A stretch of 64,000 nucleotides of DNA from positions 558,001 to 622,000 of the forward strand of contig NZ_CP097349.1 of the NCBI RefSeq assembly GCF_023516215.1. Direction: 5' to 3'. The translations under genes were made by a program, and so were the position numbers. The stretch's first letter is position 1, and the number at the start of each line of letters is the position of its first letter. The notes under the pieces are model-generated. The model was not told where the DNA came from. It saw nothing but the letters and a program-made list of their open reading frames with translations, and ran no database searches. Origin of the DNA: Cytobacillus pseudoceanisediminis. Its GTDB lineage: Bacteria > Bacillota > Bacilli > Bacillales > Cytobacillaceae. This document shows positions 55,351 to 63,869 of the stretch, piece by piece.

Positions 55351-56138
55351 ATGCTGACAATAAACAATGTCGAAGTGATGTACGATAAGGTCATCCTTGT
55401 ACTAAAGGGGATGTCAATGGTGGTGCCCAAAGGGAAAATAGTTGCGTTGCTCGGCAGTAATGGCGCCGGGAAAACGACTACCCTTAAAGCCATTTCCGGA
55501 CTGTTGAAAAGTGAGAATGGTGAAGTAACAGACGGATTTATCGAGCTGTATGGGGAGCGCATTGATGTAAGCGATGCTGAAACCATCGTAAAGAAAGGCA
55601 TTTTTCAGTGCATGGAAGGAAGGCGCGTATTCAAGCACCTATCTGTGGAAGATAACCTGATTGCGGGTGCACATACCAGGAAAGACCGGAAGAATATTAA
55701 AAGTGATATTCAAAAAGTCTATCATTATTTTCCAAAGCTTGAAATGCTGAAGCACAGGCAGGCCGGCTATCTGTCAGGAGGAGAGCAGCAAATGCTGGCC
55801 ATTGGCAGGGGGATCATGGCAAAGCCAAAGGTGCTGCTTCTTGATGAACCTTCATTAGGACTGGCCCCACTATTAGTAAAAGAGATTTTCGGGATCATAA
55901 AAAAATCAATGAAGAAGAGGGGACCACGATATTGGTAGTTGAACAAAATGCCAATGTTGCCTTATCGATTGCCGATTATGGATACATCATGGAAAACGGC
56001 CGGATTGTGATGGATGGAACGGTGGACCGGCTCCTTTCCAATCAGGATGTGCGTGAATTTTACCTGGGAATGGGGGATAAGGGACGGAAAAGCTATAAAG
56101 ATATTAAATCTTATAAAAGAAGAAAGAGGTGGCTGTAG
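55351..56138 (+). CDS. livF: Branched-chain amino acid-type ABC importer, ATP-binding protein LivF; one frameshift
   Basis: 262 residues after repair. Walker A LLGSNGAGKTTTLKAISGLL, FQCMEGRRVFKHLSVEDNLIAGAH, signature YLSGGEQQMLAIGRGIM and Walker B VLLLDEPSLGLAP are typical of LivF. The frame breaks in the A7 run at 55899-55905; one more A gives IIKKINEEEGTTILVVEQNANVALSIADYGYIMENGRI and a stop at 56138. ATG 55351 follows GGGAGGA. The C-terminus carries an unusually basic tail (KSYKDIKSYKRRKRWL). Confidence 0.86.
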
Positions 56139-57310
56139 TGGAAAAGCTGAAGGAAGTGATCCAGCATGCCTATGACAATGCAAGAGGCTTTAAAAGTCAG
56201 CTTGATGAGGCACATATTTCTCCAAGTGACATTCTATCTCTAAAGGATTTACAAAAAATTCCCGTGCTTAAAAAAGACCAATTGCCGGAACTGCAATCTG
56301 CAGATCAGCCCTTCGGAAGCCTTTCAGCTGTAAAGCCTAATGAGATGGCACGAATCTTTATGTCACCAGGACCAATTTATGATCCGCAAACCACCGAGAA
56401 GGATTTTTGGCGTTTCTCAGAAGCTCTCAGGGCAGCTGGTTTTAACAGTAATGATATTGTTCAGAATACATTTTCCTATCATCTTTCACCGGCAGGCTTT
56501 ATGTTTGACTCGGCACTCCGAGAATTAGGAGCAACTGTCATCCCGGCAGGAACCGGGAATCGGGAACTGCAGATTCAGATCATGAAGGATACCAGGGTAA
56601 CCGGCTATGTGGGAACTCCCAGCTTCTTTAGCCTTTTACTTGATGCCCTTGAAGAAAAGGGATGGAAGATGGGAAATGATGTTGTCTTGAACAAAGCTTT
56701 CTTTACTGCTGAAATGCTGACTGAACAAATGCGGAAAAGGTGTGAAGACAATGGAATTTCGGTATATGAAGGCTATGGGACTGCGGATTGCGGATGTATT
56801 GCTTTTGAAGACAAGCAGGGCCCGGGGTTGAGAATAACTGATTCTGCCATCGTGCAAATCTGTGACCCGCAGACTGGATGGGAGGTTTCAGATGGAGAAG
56901 GGGAAGTGGTTGTCACTCTATTTGATAAGAGCTACCCGCTCATCCGCTTTGGCACGGGCGACCTCTCCCGCTGGGTTAAAGGGTACGAAGGAAAAAGGAT
57001 TGCAGGAGTGCTGGGGCGTGTTAGTGATGGTGTAAAGGTAAAAGGAATGTTTGTAAGAGAAAAACAGCTTGCAAAGATCTTGAATGAAGCAGGGTATTCG
57101 ATTTTCCAGGCTGTTGTCACAAATGAGAACGGGCAGGATCAGCTTGCCATTTTCATAGAGTCTGAGGAAGGCTTGGAATCTGAGCTTTCAGCAAAAATTC
57201 AGGATGTGATCCGGGTCAAGCCAATCCTGAAATTAACAGCGGCAGGCTCAATTAAAAAGGATGATAAGAAGCTGGTGGATAACCGGAATTACGAATTAAA
57301 GAAGGTGTAG
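56138..57310 (+). CDS. Phenylacetate-CoA ligase family protein (PaaK-like), last gene of the importer operon
   Basis: 390 residues. The N-terminal KLKEVIQHAYDNARGFKSQLDEAHISPSDI, ALRELGATVIPAGTGN, YEGYGTADCGCIAFED and the C-terminal SDGVKVKGMFVREKQLAKIL match the PaaK branch of adenylate-forming ligases, which activate phenylacetate and other aromatic acids. The usual Ser/Gly-rich P-loop is altered (FMSPGPIYDP), so activity is not certain. GTG 56138 overlaps the livF stop (TAGTG) and is six bases from AAAGAGGTGG. A second ligase in one import operon points to two related acid substrates. Confidence 0.83.
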   Translation: MEKLKEVIQHAYDNARGFKSQLDEAHISPSDILSLKDLQKIPVLKKDQLPELQSADQPFGSLSAVKPNEMARIFMSPGPIYDPQTTEKDFWRFSEALRAAGFNSNDIVQNTFSYHLSPAGFMFDSALRELGATVIPAGTGNRELQIQIMKDTRVTGYVGTPSFFSLLLDALEEKGWKMGNDVVLNKAFFTAEMLTEQMRKRCEDNGISVYEGYGTADCGCIAFEDKQGPGLRITDSAIVQICDPQTGWEVSDGEGEVVVTLFDKSYPLIRFGTGDLSRWVKGYEGKRIAGVLGRVSDGVKVKGMFVREKQLAKILNEAGYSIFQAVVTNENGQDQLAIFIESEEGLESELSAKIQDVIRVKPILKLTAAGSIKKDDKKLVDNRNYELKKV

Positions 57311-57313
57311 TCA

Positions 57314-57344
57314 AAGGAGGCTGATTGAATCGGCCTTCTTTTTT
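57314..57344 (+). terminator. Intrinsic terminator closing the importer operon
   Basis: A 12-bp stem (57314-57325 with 57329-57340, two G-U pairs), 3-nt loop, then T. Confidence 0.88.
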
Positions 57345-57435
57345 ATAGAGAACTGAAAAGGATTTCTAATTTTGAACTATGAATAAAGGCGAAAGTGGAT
57401 CATGAATAAGAGAATGGGAGTAAATCTTTCACATT

Positions 57436-57975
57436 AATGACGAAAATGCGCTAGGGGAGAGGAAAATGGTAGTTAACCAGCCGGATTAACGCTGAAAATG
57501 TGGTTGTGAAGAGGAAACTGGTAGTTAATCGACTGGATTAACGCCGAAAATGTGGAGGGGAGGAGGAAAAGGGGAGTTAATCGACTGGATTAACGCCGAA
57601 AATGTAGAGGGGAGGAAGAAACTGATAGTTAACCAGCCGGATTAAGGCCGAAAATGTGATAGGGGAGAGGAAAAGGGTAGTTAATCAGCCGGATTAAGGC
57701 CGAAAATGTAGAGGGGAGGAAGAAACTGATAGTTAATCAGCCGGATTAAGGCCGAAAATGTGGTAGGGGAGAGGAAACTGGTAGTTAATCGACTGGATTA
57801 AGGCCGAAAATGTGGAGGGGAGGAGGAAAAGGGTAGTTAATCGACTGGATTAAGGCCGAAAATGTGGAGGGGAGGAGGAAACTGGTAGTTAATCGACTGG
57901 ATTAACGCCGAAAATGTAGAGGGGAGGAAGAAACTGATAGTTAACCAGCCGGATTAAAGCCGAAAATGTTAAGAG
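57436..57975. repeat. Tandem array, exact 52-bp period, about 10-11 copies
   Basis: CGAAAATG-like words start at 57441, 57493, 57545, 57597, 57649, 57701, 57753, 57805, 57857, 57909 and 57961: every step is exactly 52. Units vary only by substitution. Each holds GTTAATC-GACTG-GATTAAC or a variant, a 7-bp-arm inverted repeat, plus a purine-rich GAGGGGAGGAGGAAA tract. No gene lies in 57345-58050. Confidence 0.93.
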
Positions 57976-58050
57976 GGAAAAAACGGTAGCTACTCAGCTG
58001 CCAACAACAAAGATAGAGTAGCAATCCCAAATGGTGCCGCTAATTAAACA

Positions 58051-58671
58051 TTAAAGGCTGCCATCGCTATTCTCACACTCCATTACCAGAAACAATCCTT
58101 TATAATAGGAAGCCACATTCGTAACCTTCATGCCGGATTTCTGAATAGACAGAAGTGTATCACGGTTTAGGTGGCAGCCGTCACAAATTCGTTTCCATAG
58201 AGGATTCAGGGCTTCCTGGGCAAATGCCAGAGCGGGCTGCTCCATTTTAACATGCTCAAAGAATAGTATTTTTGCCTTTGGCTTACATACTCGTCTGATC
58301 TCCGCTAGCGCTTTGTCAGGATTTGGTATCGTGCAGAAAACAAGAGTGGCAACTGCTGAATCAAAAGTTTTGTCCGCAAATTCAAGAACTTCAGCTGACT
58401 GCCGGTGGATATGGATAGGTACTGCGGCCGCATTTTTGCGAGGAATAGATTTTTCAATCATTGCCTGGTTTGGTTCAATGGCATCGACCCGATCCGCCTT
58501 TTTGTATAAAGGGAAGTTAATGCCTGTGCCGGCACCAACTTCGAGTACCCGGCCGTCCACCATGGAAAGAATTTCACTTCTGATTTTCCGGAATTTTCTT
58601 TTTTCTAGAGGCTGCATGGCCAAATCATATAGGGATGGGAATAAGCTGCTCAAAAAATTCACTCTTTTCAT
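58051..58671 (-). CDS. Class I SAM-dependent methyltransferase (UbiE/METTL7-like)
   Basis: A 206-residue methyltransferase. SAM-binding motif I is RVLEVGAGTGINFPLY. Later come DAIEPNQAMIEKS, FDSAVATLVFCTIPNPDKALAEIRRVCKPKAKILFFEHV and a C-terminal half (GCHLNRDTLLSIQKSGMKV) like METTL7-type lipid or thiol methyltransferases. The substrate is not known. It lies 26 bases behind the DUF169 gene on the same strand and is probably co-transcribed. Confidence 0.85.
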   Translation of the reverse strand: MKRVNFLSSLFPSLYDLAMQPLEKRKFRKIRSEILSMVDGRVLEVGAGTGINFPLYKKADRVDAIEPNQAMIEKSIPRKNAAAVPIHIHRQSAEVLEFADKTFDSAVATLVFCTIPNPDKALAEIRRVCKPKAKILFFEHVKMEQPALAFAQEALNPLWKRICDGCHLNRDTLLSIQKSGMKVTNVASYYKGLFLVMECENSDGSL

Positions 58672-58697
58672 AATAGCTGTCTTTTTCTATTTTACTC

Positions 58698-59549
58698 TTA
58701 TCCTAAAATGAAACAAGCCGGTACCTCTCTTAGGGGCACCAGCATCAAATAATCAGGGAGGCTGTCGAACATCTCGTTAAGCTTCTCATACGTGTCCGGA
58801 TACTTTGCCTCATACTGAAGGTAGGTTGGAACTGGGTAGCGCACACCGCCTTTGTGGGTTTGCTGTAATCCCTCAGCAAACTCATCTGCCATGGAAAAAG
58901 GAATGGTAAAGGCCATTTCGTGATCATGTGTCTGCCCGAAAACCCGATCTCCATAGCATGGCAGGATCACTTGCGGCTTACCGGTTTTTATGGTCTTAAT
59001 AACGATATCGGCACAGTCAGCTCTAGCCGTAAAAGTGGATGTAATTTCACCGCCCGTATGATAGAGGGCAGCCGCAACCATTCTCATGACTTGGGCTGAA
59101 TTACCATAAACAGTGATTACTTCCGGTTCAAATGCTGCTCTCCCCAGAGGAGCCATTAATACAGTTCCGGCTTCCTCTTTTGAAAATTTAGGAACTGCCG
59201 CTTCGGTTAAGGCGCCAAGGTCACAGGTTTTTGTATACATGCCATCTGTTAAGCTGCCTTTTGAGTAATAGTCGAGTTCCTCTTCAAATCCAAAAGCGAT
59301 TTTGGCAATTGGGCATGATAAGTCTTCTTTGCCCATGGCAATGGACCAGCCATATCTTCTAGACATTGTCACACCCTGACAGATGCTGAATGTTTTGCCA
59401 AAGTCTCTTGCCGGACGTTTTACCCTGACAGGCAATTCCTCCTCTTTTTTCAAAACTCTTATAGCCAGCGGAAAAGTATCGGGTCTCACATATGTAAGAA
59501 TCGCAGTTTCCAGATCAGAAAGTTTTTGGGCTTGAATCGTTTCCTGCAT
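58698..59549 (-). CDS. DUF169 family protein
   Basis: A 283-residue soluble protein of the DUF169 family, with ETAILTYVRPDTFPLAIRV, CPIAKIAFGFEEE, APLGRAAFEPEVITVYGNSAQVMRMV and PCYGDRVFGQTHDHEMAFTIPFS. Several cysteines (SICQG, LSCPIAK, TKCTC-like TKTCDLG, ADCADIV) suggest metal or cofactor binding, as often proposed for this family, but no reaction is known. The second of two adjacent ATGs (59549) has the better gap from GGAGGG. It leads a two-gene unit with the methyltransferase. Confidence 0.78.
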   Translation of the reverse strand: MQETIQAQKLSDLETAILTYVRPDTFPLAIRVLKKEEELPVRVKRPARDFGKTFSICQGVTMSRRYGWSIAMGKEDLSCPIAKIAFGFEEELDYYSKGSLTDGMYTKTCDLGALTEAAVPKFSKEEAGTVLMAPLGRAAFEPEVITVYGNSAQVMRMVAAALYHTGGEITSTFTARADCADIVIKTIKTGKPQVILPCYGDRVFGQTHDHEMAFTIPFSMADEFAEGLQQTHKGGVRYPVPTYLQYEAKYPDTYEKLNEMFDSLPDYLMLVPLREVPACFILG

Positions 59550-59645
59550 CATGATCCCTCCTTTAGATATTAGATTAATTCTGTAAATTATATGGATTAA
59601 CCTGCATATTTAGGCTTTATTTTAGAAAACATCATAATATTCCAG

Positions 59646-59699
59646 TTGACATGAAACCAAAAGGTTGTATATGATTTAAATGAAACCAAAAGGTTGTAT
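59646..59699 (+). promoter_or_regulatory. Promoter with duplicated operator for the SRPBCC/ArsR operon
   Basis: TTGACA (59646-59651), 18 bp, TATGAT (59670-59675). The 20-mer ATGAAACCAAAAGGTTGTAT occurs twice, at 59651-59670 between the promoter boxes and at 59680-59699 just after them, 29 bp apart. Each has an AACC/GGTT inverted core. This is the position expected for repression by the ArsR protein of the operon. Confidence 0.82.
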
Positions 59700-59724
59700 T
59701 TTATAATTAAAGGAGAGTATGTAA

Positions 59725-60141
59725 ATGGAAACACTTCAGGATATTAAACAAACAGTTATACTTAGTGCCCCGATTGAAAAAGTTTGGAAGACAGTCTCTA
59801 CTTCGGAAGGGATCGAAGCGTGGTTTATGCCAAATGATTTTAAGGCTGAGCTGGGCTATGAATTTCATATTCAGTCCCCATTTGGTCCGTCCCCGTGTAA
59901 GGTCACAGAACTGGATGAGCCCAACCGGCTTTCTTTTAAATGGGATACAGATGGATGGTTTGTATCTTTCCTATTGAAAGATTTGGGCGGCAAAACTGAA
60001 TTTACTCTTATACATGGCGGCTGGAAACAGTCAGATGAACTGGTTGAGAAAGCTCAAGCTGAGAGTGCAGTTATCCGTGAAAGAATGTCACATGGATGGA
60101 CTGGAATTCTTGCGAAGCTTGGCAAGGTTGTTGAGGAATAA
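59725..60141 (+). CDS. SRPBCC / AHSA1-like domain protein
   Basis: A 138-residue START-like ligand-binding protein: [46 protein letters not shown], and the C-terminal helix [21 protein letters not shown]1-type domains in Bacillaceae are commonly paired with an ArsR repressor, as here, where the next ATG overlaps its stop (TAATG). The ligand is unknown. The promoter upstream carries two copies of an operator. Confidence 0.85.
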   Translation: METLQDIKQTVILSAPIEKVWKTVSTSEGIEAWFMPNDFKAELGYEFHIQSPFGPSPCKVTELDEPNRLSFKWDTDGWFVSFLLKDLGGKTEFTLIHGGWKQSDELVEKAQAESAVIRERMSHGWTGILAKLGKVVEE

Positions 60142-60467
60142 TGGGTGCTTCTGCCAGGAAACATGATGTGTTTCAGGCAATCGCCGATCCAACTAGGAGA
60201 GAAGTATTGAGGCTGCTGGCTGAAAAAGAACGCCCGATCTCAGAGATAAGTGCTCATTTTCCCATAAGCCGTACCGCCATATCAAAACATCTTCAGATCC
60301 TTTCTGAAGCTGAGTTAGTAAAAGGGAAAAAGGCAGGCAGAGAAAGAATCTACCATCTCCAGCCTGAGCCGCTGACAGAATTGAAGCAATGGCTGTCCTA
60401 TTATGAACAATTCTGGAATAATAAGCTGCAAAAACTTAAATATATACTTGAAGAAGAAAATGAGTGA
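60141..60467 (+). CDS. ArsR family transcriptional regulator
   Basis: A 108-residue winged-helix repressor: VFQAIADPTRREVLRLLAEKERPISEISAHFPISRTAISKHLQILSEAELVKGKKAGRERIYHL. It has no cysteine cluster for metal sensing; it belongs to the subgroup paired with SRPBCC proteins. Translationally coupled to the upstream gene. It probably binds the repeated 20-mer at 59651 and 59680 to control its own operon. Confidence 0.9.
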   Translation: MGASARKHDVFQAIADPTRREVLRLLAEKERPISEISAHFPISRTAISKHLQILSEAELVKGKKAGRERIYHLQPEPLTELKQWLSYYEQFWNNKLQKLKYILEEENE

Positions 60468-60476
60468 TGTCCTGAA

Positions 60477-60500
60477 AAAGAGCTTCTGCAGCTCTTTTTT
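60477..60500 (+). terminator. Intrinsic terminator after arsR
   Basis: AAAGAGCT (60477-60484) pairs with AGCTCTTT (60490-60497), followed by T. Confidence 0.87.
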
Positions 60501-60584
60501 CTTTTGTCTAAAAATAAGGTCTTTATTCTTAAAGATATAATATAATGATATTTATGATTAATATTTTGAGAAGGAGTCCTTAGG

Positions 60585-61955
60585 ATGTATCAGACATTTA
60601 CTTTACAGGAGAAGATCAGGCAAATTACCATCATGTTAATTCCCATTTTAATCACGCAGCTTGGCATGTTTGCAATGGTCTTTTTTAATACGATCATGTC
60701 GGGAAGATATAATGCTTCCGACCTTGCTGGCGTAGCGATAGGCTCCTCCATTTGGAATCCTGTTTTTACCGGGCTCAGCGGAATTTTAATGGCTGTATCT
60801 CCAATTGCGGCTCAAGCGTTTGGAGAGAAAAAGAACAAGGAAGTAACTTCTATCGTAAAAAATGGAATATTTCTGGGCTTTGTTATTGCCTTTGCAGTCA
60901 TTCTGTTGGGTTCATTTTTGCTTGACCCGCTGCTAGATAGCATGAATCTGACTAATGCTGTGGAAGCAACGGCTCGGGGCTATCTTGTGGGACTCAGCTT
61001 TGGAATCGTTCCTTTATTCATATTTAATGTTTTAAGATCTTTCATCTATGCACTCGGCAAAACGAGAGTTGTAATGGTGATTTTGTTTTGTTCGCTTCCA
61101 ATCAATTTCTTTCTGAATTATGTCCTGATATTTGGCTATTGGGGATTTCCTGAACTGGGAGGAGCAGGTGGAGGGTATGCAACTTCTATTACTTATTGGT
61201 TCATCCTTGTCATGACTGCTTTTATTATAAAAACGAAGGAGCCTTTTTCAAACTATACGATATTCAGCGGTCTTAATGATTTTTCATGGGATAAATGCAA
61301 AGAAATCTTAAAGATTGGAGTACCCATGGGATTGTCAATCTTTTTTGAAACGAGTATGTTTGCAGTGGTGACCATCTTAATCAGTAAATTCAATGTGACA
61401 ACTATTGCCGCTTATCAGTCTGCATTAAACATTGTTTCCTTCCTGTATATGATCCCGATCAGCATTTCCATGGCGCAGACAGTGTTAGTCGGATTTGAAG
61501 TGGGTGCAGGCAGGTATAAGGATGCAAAAGCCTACAGCTGGCTTGGCATCTATTTAGCCGTATTGATTGCCTTGTTTACTGGGCTGCTGGTCGTATTTTT
61601 CCGCTATGAAGTTGCAGGTTTTTATTCTACTGATAGTGCCGTTATTGCCTTAACTGCCCATTTTCTGATTTACGCCCTGTTTTTCCAGATTTCTGATGCC
61701 ATCCAAGCTACTGCACAAGCTGCATTAAGAGGATATAAAGATGTGAATATTTCGTTTGTTATCACATTGATTGCTTATTGGCTGATTTGTCTGCCTGCTG
61801 GCTACGTTCTTGCACATCATACCAGCCTCGGGGCTACTGGATATTGGCTTGGCCTTACCTTCGGGCTTCTTGCTGCAGGTGTTTGTCTTTCAATGCGGCT
61901 CATCTTTATCCAGAAGAGGAAATTTATCAATGAAGAAATTCGGGAAGCAGGCTAA
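60585..61955 (+). CDS. MATE family efflux transporter
   Basis: A 456-residue, twelve-segment membrane pump of the MATE family (NorM/YeeO-like), driven by Na+ or H+. The two MatE halves are visible as MLIPILITQLGMFAMVFFNTIMSGRYNASDLAGVAIGSSIW and GVPMGLSIFFETSMFAVVTILISKFNVTTIAAYQSALNI, with PISISMAQTVLVGFEVGAG. Typical substrates are cationic drugs or toxic metabolites; none can be named here. AAGGAGTCC precedes the ATG. Confidence 0.92.
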   Translation: MYQTFTLQEKIRQITIMLIPILITQLGMFAMVFFNTIMSGRYNASDLAGVAIGSSIWNPVFTGLSGILMAVSPIAAQAFGEKKNKEVTSIVKNGIFLGFVIAFAVILLGSFLLDPLLDSMNLTNAVEATARGYLVGLSFGIVPLFIFNVLRSFIYALGKTRVVMVILFCSLPINFFLNYVLIFGYWGFPELGGAGGGYATSITYWFILVMTAFIIKTKEPFSNYTIFSGLNDFSWDKCKEILKIGVPMGLSIFFETSMFAVVTILISKFNVTTIAAYQSALNIVSFLYMIPISISMAQTVLVGFEVGAGRYKDAKAYSWLGIYLAVLIALFTGLLVVFFRYEVAGFYSTDSAVIALTAHFLIYALFFQISDAIQATAQAALRGYKDVNISFVITLIAYWLICLPAGYVLAHHTSLGATGYWLGLTFGLLAAGVCLSMRLIFIQKRKFINEEIREAG

Positions 61956-61997
61956 AAACCGTCTGGCCGTTTATTGCGGCATTGACGGTTTTTTTAT
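61955..61997 (+). terminator. Intrinsic terminator after the MATE gene
   Basis: AAAAACCGTC pairs with GACGGTTTTT across a 20-nt loop, followed by T. Confidence 0.8.
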
Positions 61998-62096
61998 TTG
62001 TTAAGTTTTTTTTGACATCTACCTGACATATTGCCCGGATATAGTAAAGTCGAGGTTAAGAATGCTTGGCCTTGAAAATATTCAGGAGGTATAGGA

Positions 62097-63110
62097 ATGA
62101 AAAAGACAATCATTGGTTTTAGCCTTGCAGGTTTATTATTGGCAGGTGGATATGCGACAACATCTTTTGCATCTGATACAGTAACTTCTGCAGAAAAAGG
62201 CGAGTTAAGCTGGAAATTTAAAAACAAGTGGTTTGGACATCATGGCAGGGGGTTTACTAATGACTCTGAATCTGTCCTTCAAAGGGCTGAAGAGCTCGGC
62301 ATTAAAACAGAAGGAAAAGATGCCGAAACTTTAATTGGTGAAATCAGGGAAGAAGAAATTCTGAAAGTAGCGAAGGAGCTTGGGATTAAAACGGATGGAA
62401 AAGATACTGAAGACCTTATGAAGGAAGTAATGCTTGCTAAGCTGAAAAAGGAAGCTGCAGAATTGGGCATCAAGACAGAAGGAAAAGATGCAGAAGCTCT
62501 TCATGAAGAAATCGGTACAGCAAAACTGAAAGAGGAGGCCAAAGAACTGGGAGTATCGACTGAAGACAAAGATTTGGATACTCTTAAGAAAGAAATACAG
62601 GCTGCTTCCTTAAATAAGAAGGCAAAAGAGCTTGGGATTTCTACTGATGGAAAAGACTTGCAGACCTTATCAGAAGAAATATACACAGCGTCCGTAAAAA
62701 AAGAGGCAGAAAAGCTGGGAATCTCCATAGAAGGCAAAGATATCAGGGAAGCTTGGCAAGAGGTATTTTCCGTGATGGTCAAAATAGAAGCGAAGGAACT
62801 GGGCATATCAATAGATGGGAAATTTATTCAGCAAATTGCTCAAGAGGTCAGGGAGAAAAAAGTGACTGATCTCGCTAAGGACTTGGGTATTTCCACCAAT
62901 AATAAATCAACAGCAGAACTTATCTCGGAAATAGAAGAGAAGGACAGTGCTAAATTACAGGATGTACTCGGAGAAAATTTTATGGATATTAAAGGGTTGG
63001 GCATGAAGGAAATGAGAGGCAGTCATGGGCATGGGAAAGATGGCAGCATGAAGCAGCGCGTATCTAAAGAAAGTCTAACTGAAACAGATACAGACTCAGG
63101 CTCTTTGTAA
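62097..63110 (+). CDS. Secreted protein with eight 28-residue repeats
   Basis: A 337-residue exported protein. A signal peptide (IIGFSLAGLLLAGGYATTSFA) is followed by a short linker and then eight consecutive 28-residue units, residues about 64-287, of the form AKELGIxTxGKDxxxLxxEIxxAxLKKE. The unit looks like a helix-extended-helix (HeH/LEM/Rho-N-like) module. The C-terminal tail is His/Gly-rich (GSHGHGKDG). It lies directly upstream of a two-component system. The role is unknown; surface binding or a periplasm-like sensing partner is inference. Confidence 0.75.
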   Translation: MKKTIIGFSLAGLLLAGGYATTSFASDTVTSAEKGELSWKFKNKWFGHHGRGFTNDSESVLQRAEELGIKTEGKDAETLIGEIREEEILKVAKELGIKTDGKDTEDLMKEVMLAKLKKEAAELGIKTEGKDAEALHEEIGTAKLKEEAKELGVSTEDKDLDTLKKEIQAASLNKKAKELGISTDGKDLQTLSEEIYTASVKKEAEKLGISIEGKDIREAWQEVFSVMVKIEAKELGISIDGKFIQQIAQEVREKKVTDLAKDLGISTNNKSTAELISEIEEKDSAKLQDVLGENFMDIKGLGMKEMRGSHGHGKDGSMKQRVSKESLTETDTDSGSL

Positions 63111-63118
63111 TAAGTTTT

Positions 63119-63150
63119 AAAAATCCCCGTGTACAAATCCGGGGATTTTT
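63119..63150 (+). terminator. Intrinsic terminator between the repeat protein and the response regulator
   Basis: A perfect stem AAAAATCCCC (63119-63128) with GGGGATTTTT (63141-63150). Confidence 0.88.
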
Positions 63151-63182
63151 CTTGTATAGTTAACATATTGGAGGAAAGTAAA

Positions 63183-63869
63183 ATGAAAAAGATCCTTGTG
63201 GCAGAAGATGAATTGGCTATTTCCAGGGTTTTAAGCGCCTATTTGCAGCGAGAAGGGTTTGAAGTTCTAACAGCATATGACGGCACCAGTGCTCTTGAGC
63301 AATTTTTCAGTCACTCACCACAGCTTGTGATCCTGGATATTATGATGCCTGGCATGGATGGCTGGAGTGTGCTTGAAAAAATTCGTGAAAAAAGCGCATG
63401 TCCTGTTATCATGCTTACAGCGCTGGGGGATATTGATTACAAGCTGAAGGGCTTGAATACAGGTGCAGATGATTATATTTCAAAGCCTTTTATCGGAGAT
63501 GAGGTTATTGCACGTGTGAATGCCGTATTGAGGCGATCAGCAAATGTGTACACGGATGAACATATAAAACAATATGGAAGTTTAACGATAAATTTTAATG
63601 CGCATACCATTTTCCTGAATGGCAAGGAAGTAAGTTTGACTCCGCGAGATTTATCATTGCTTCTGTTTTTGGCTGAACGGCCTAACAGAACTTTCACCAG
63701 GGATCAGTTGATTGAACATGTCTGGGGAATGGATTATGACGGAAGCGACCGTGCTGTCGATTTGGCCGTAAAGAGGATACGGCAGGCATTAACAGACTGG
63801 CCGGAAACAGAAGGTGAAATAAGGACGCTCAGAGGAATGGGGTACCAATTCCATGTTTATGAAAAATAA
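63183..63869 (+). CDS. Two-component response regulator, OmpR/PhoB family
   Basis: A 228-residue regulator. The receiver domain has the acidic pair in VAEDE, the phospho-acceptor Asp in LVILDIMMPGMDGW, the Thr in IMLTALGD and the Lys in YISKPF. The DNA-binding winged helix is FNAHTIFLNGKEVSLTPRDLSLLLFLAERPNRTFTRDQLIEHVWG...RAVDLAVKRIRQAL. ATG 63183 has GGAGGA upstream. It overlaps the sensor kinase gene that runs off the window. Confidence 0.92.
   Translation: MKKILVAEDELAISRVLSAYLQREGFEVLTAYDGTSALEQFFSHSPQLVILDIMMPGMDGWSVLEKIREKSACPVIMLTALGDIDYKLKGLNTGADDYISKPFIGDEVIARVNAVLRRSANVYTDEHIKQYGSLTINFNAHTIFLNGKEVSLTPRDLSLLLFLAERPNRTFTRDQLIEHVWGMDYDGSDRAVDLAVKRIRQALTDWPETEGEIRTLRGMGYQFHVYEK

Noticed and set aside
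2474..55905. Pseudogene status for the broken hydrolase, namZ, GNAT, tetR, glcD, glcB, iclR, permease, ABC, SDR, thiolase, HExxH, binding-protein and livF genes
   Set aside because: Every break is a one-base loss, nearly always in a homopolymer, and the rest of each protein is intact, so sequencing error is the simpler cause.
57436..57975. CRISPR array
   Set aside because: There are no unique spacers: the whole 52-bp unit is repeated with scattered substitutions, and no cas gene is nearby.
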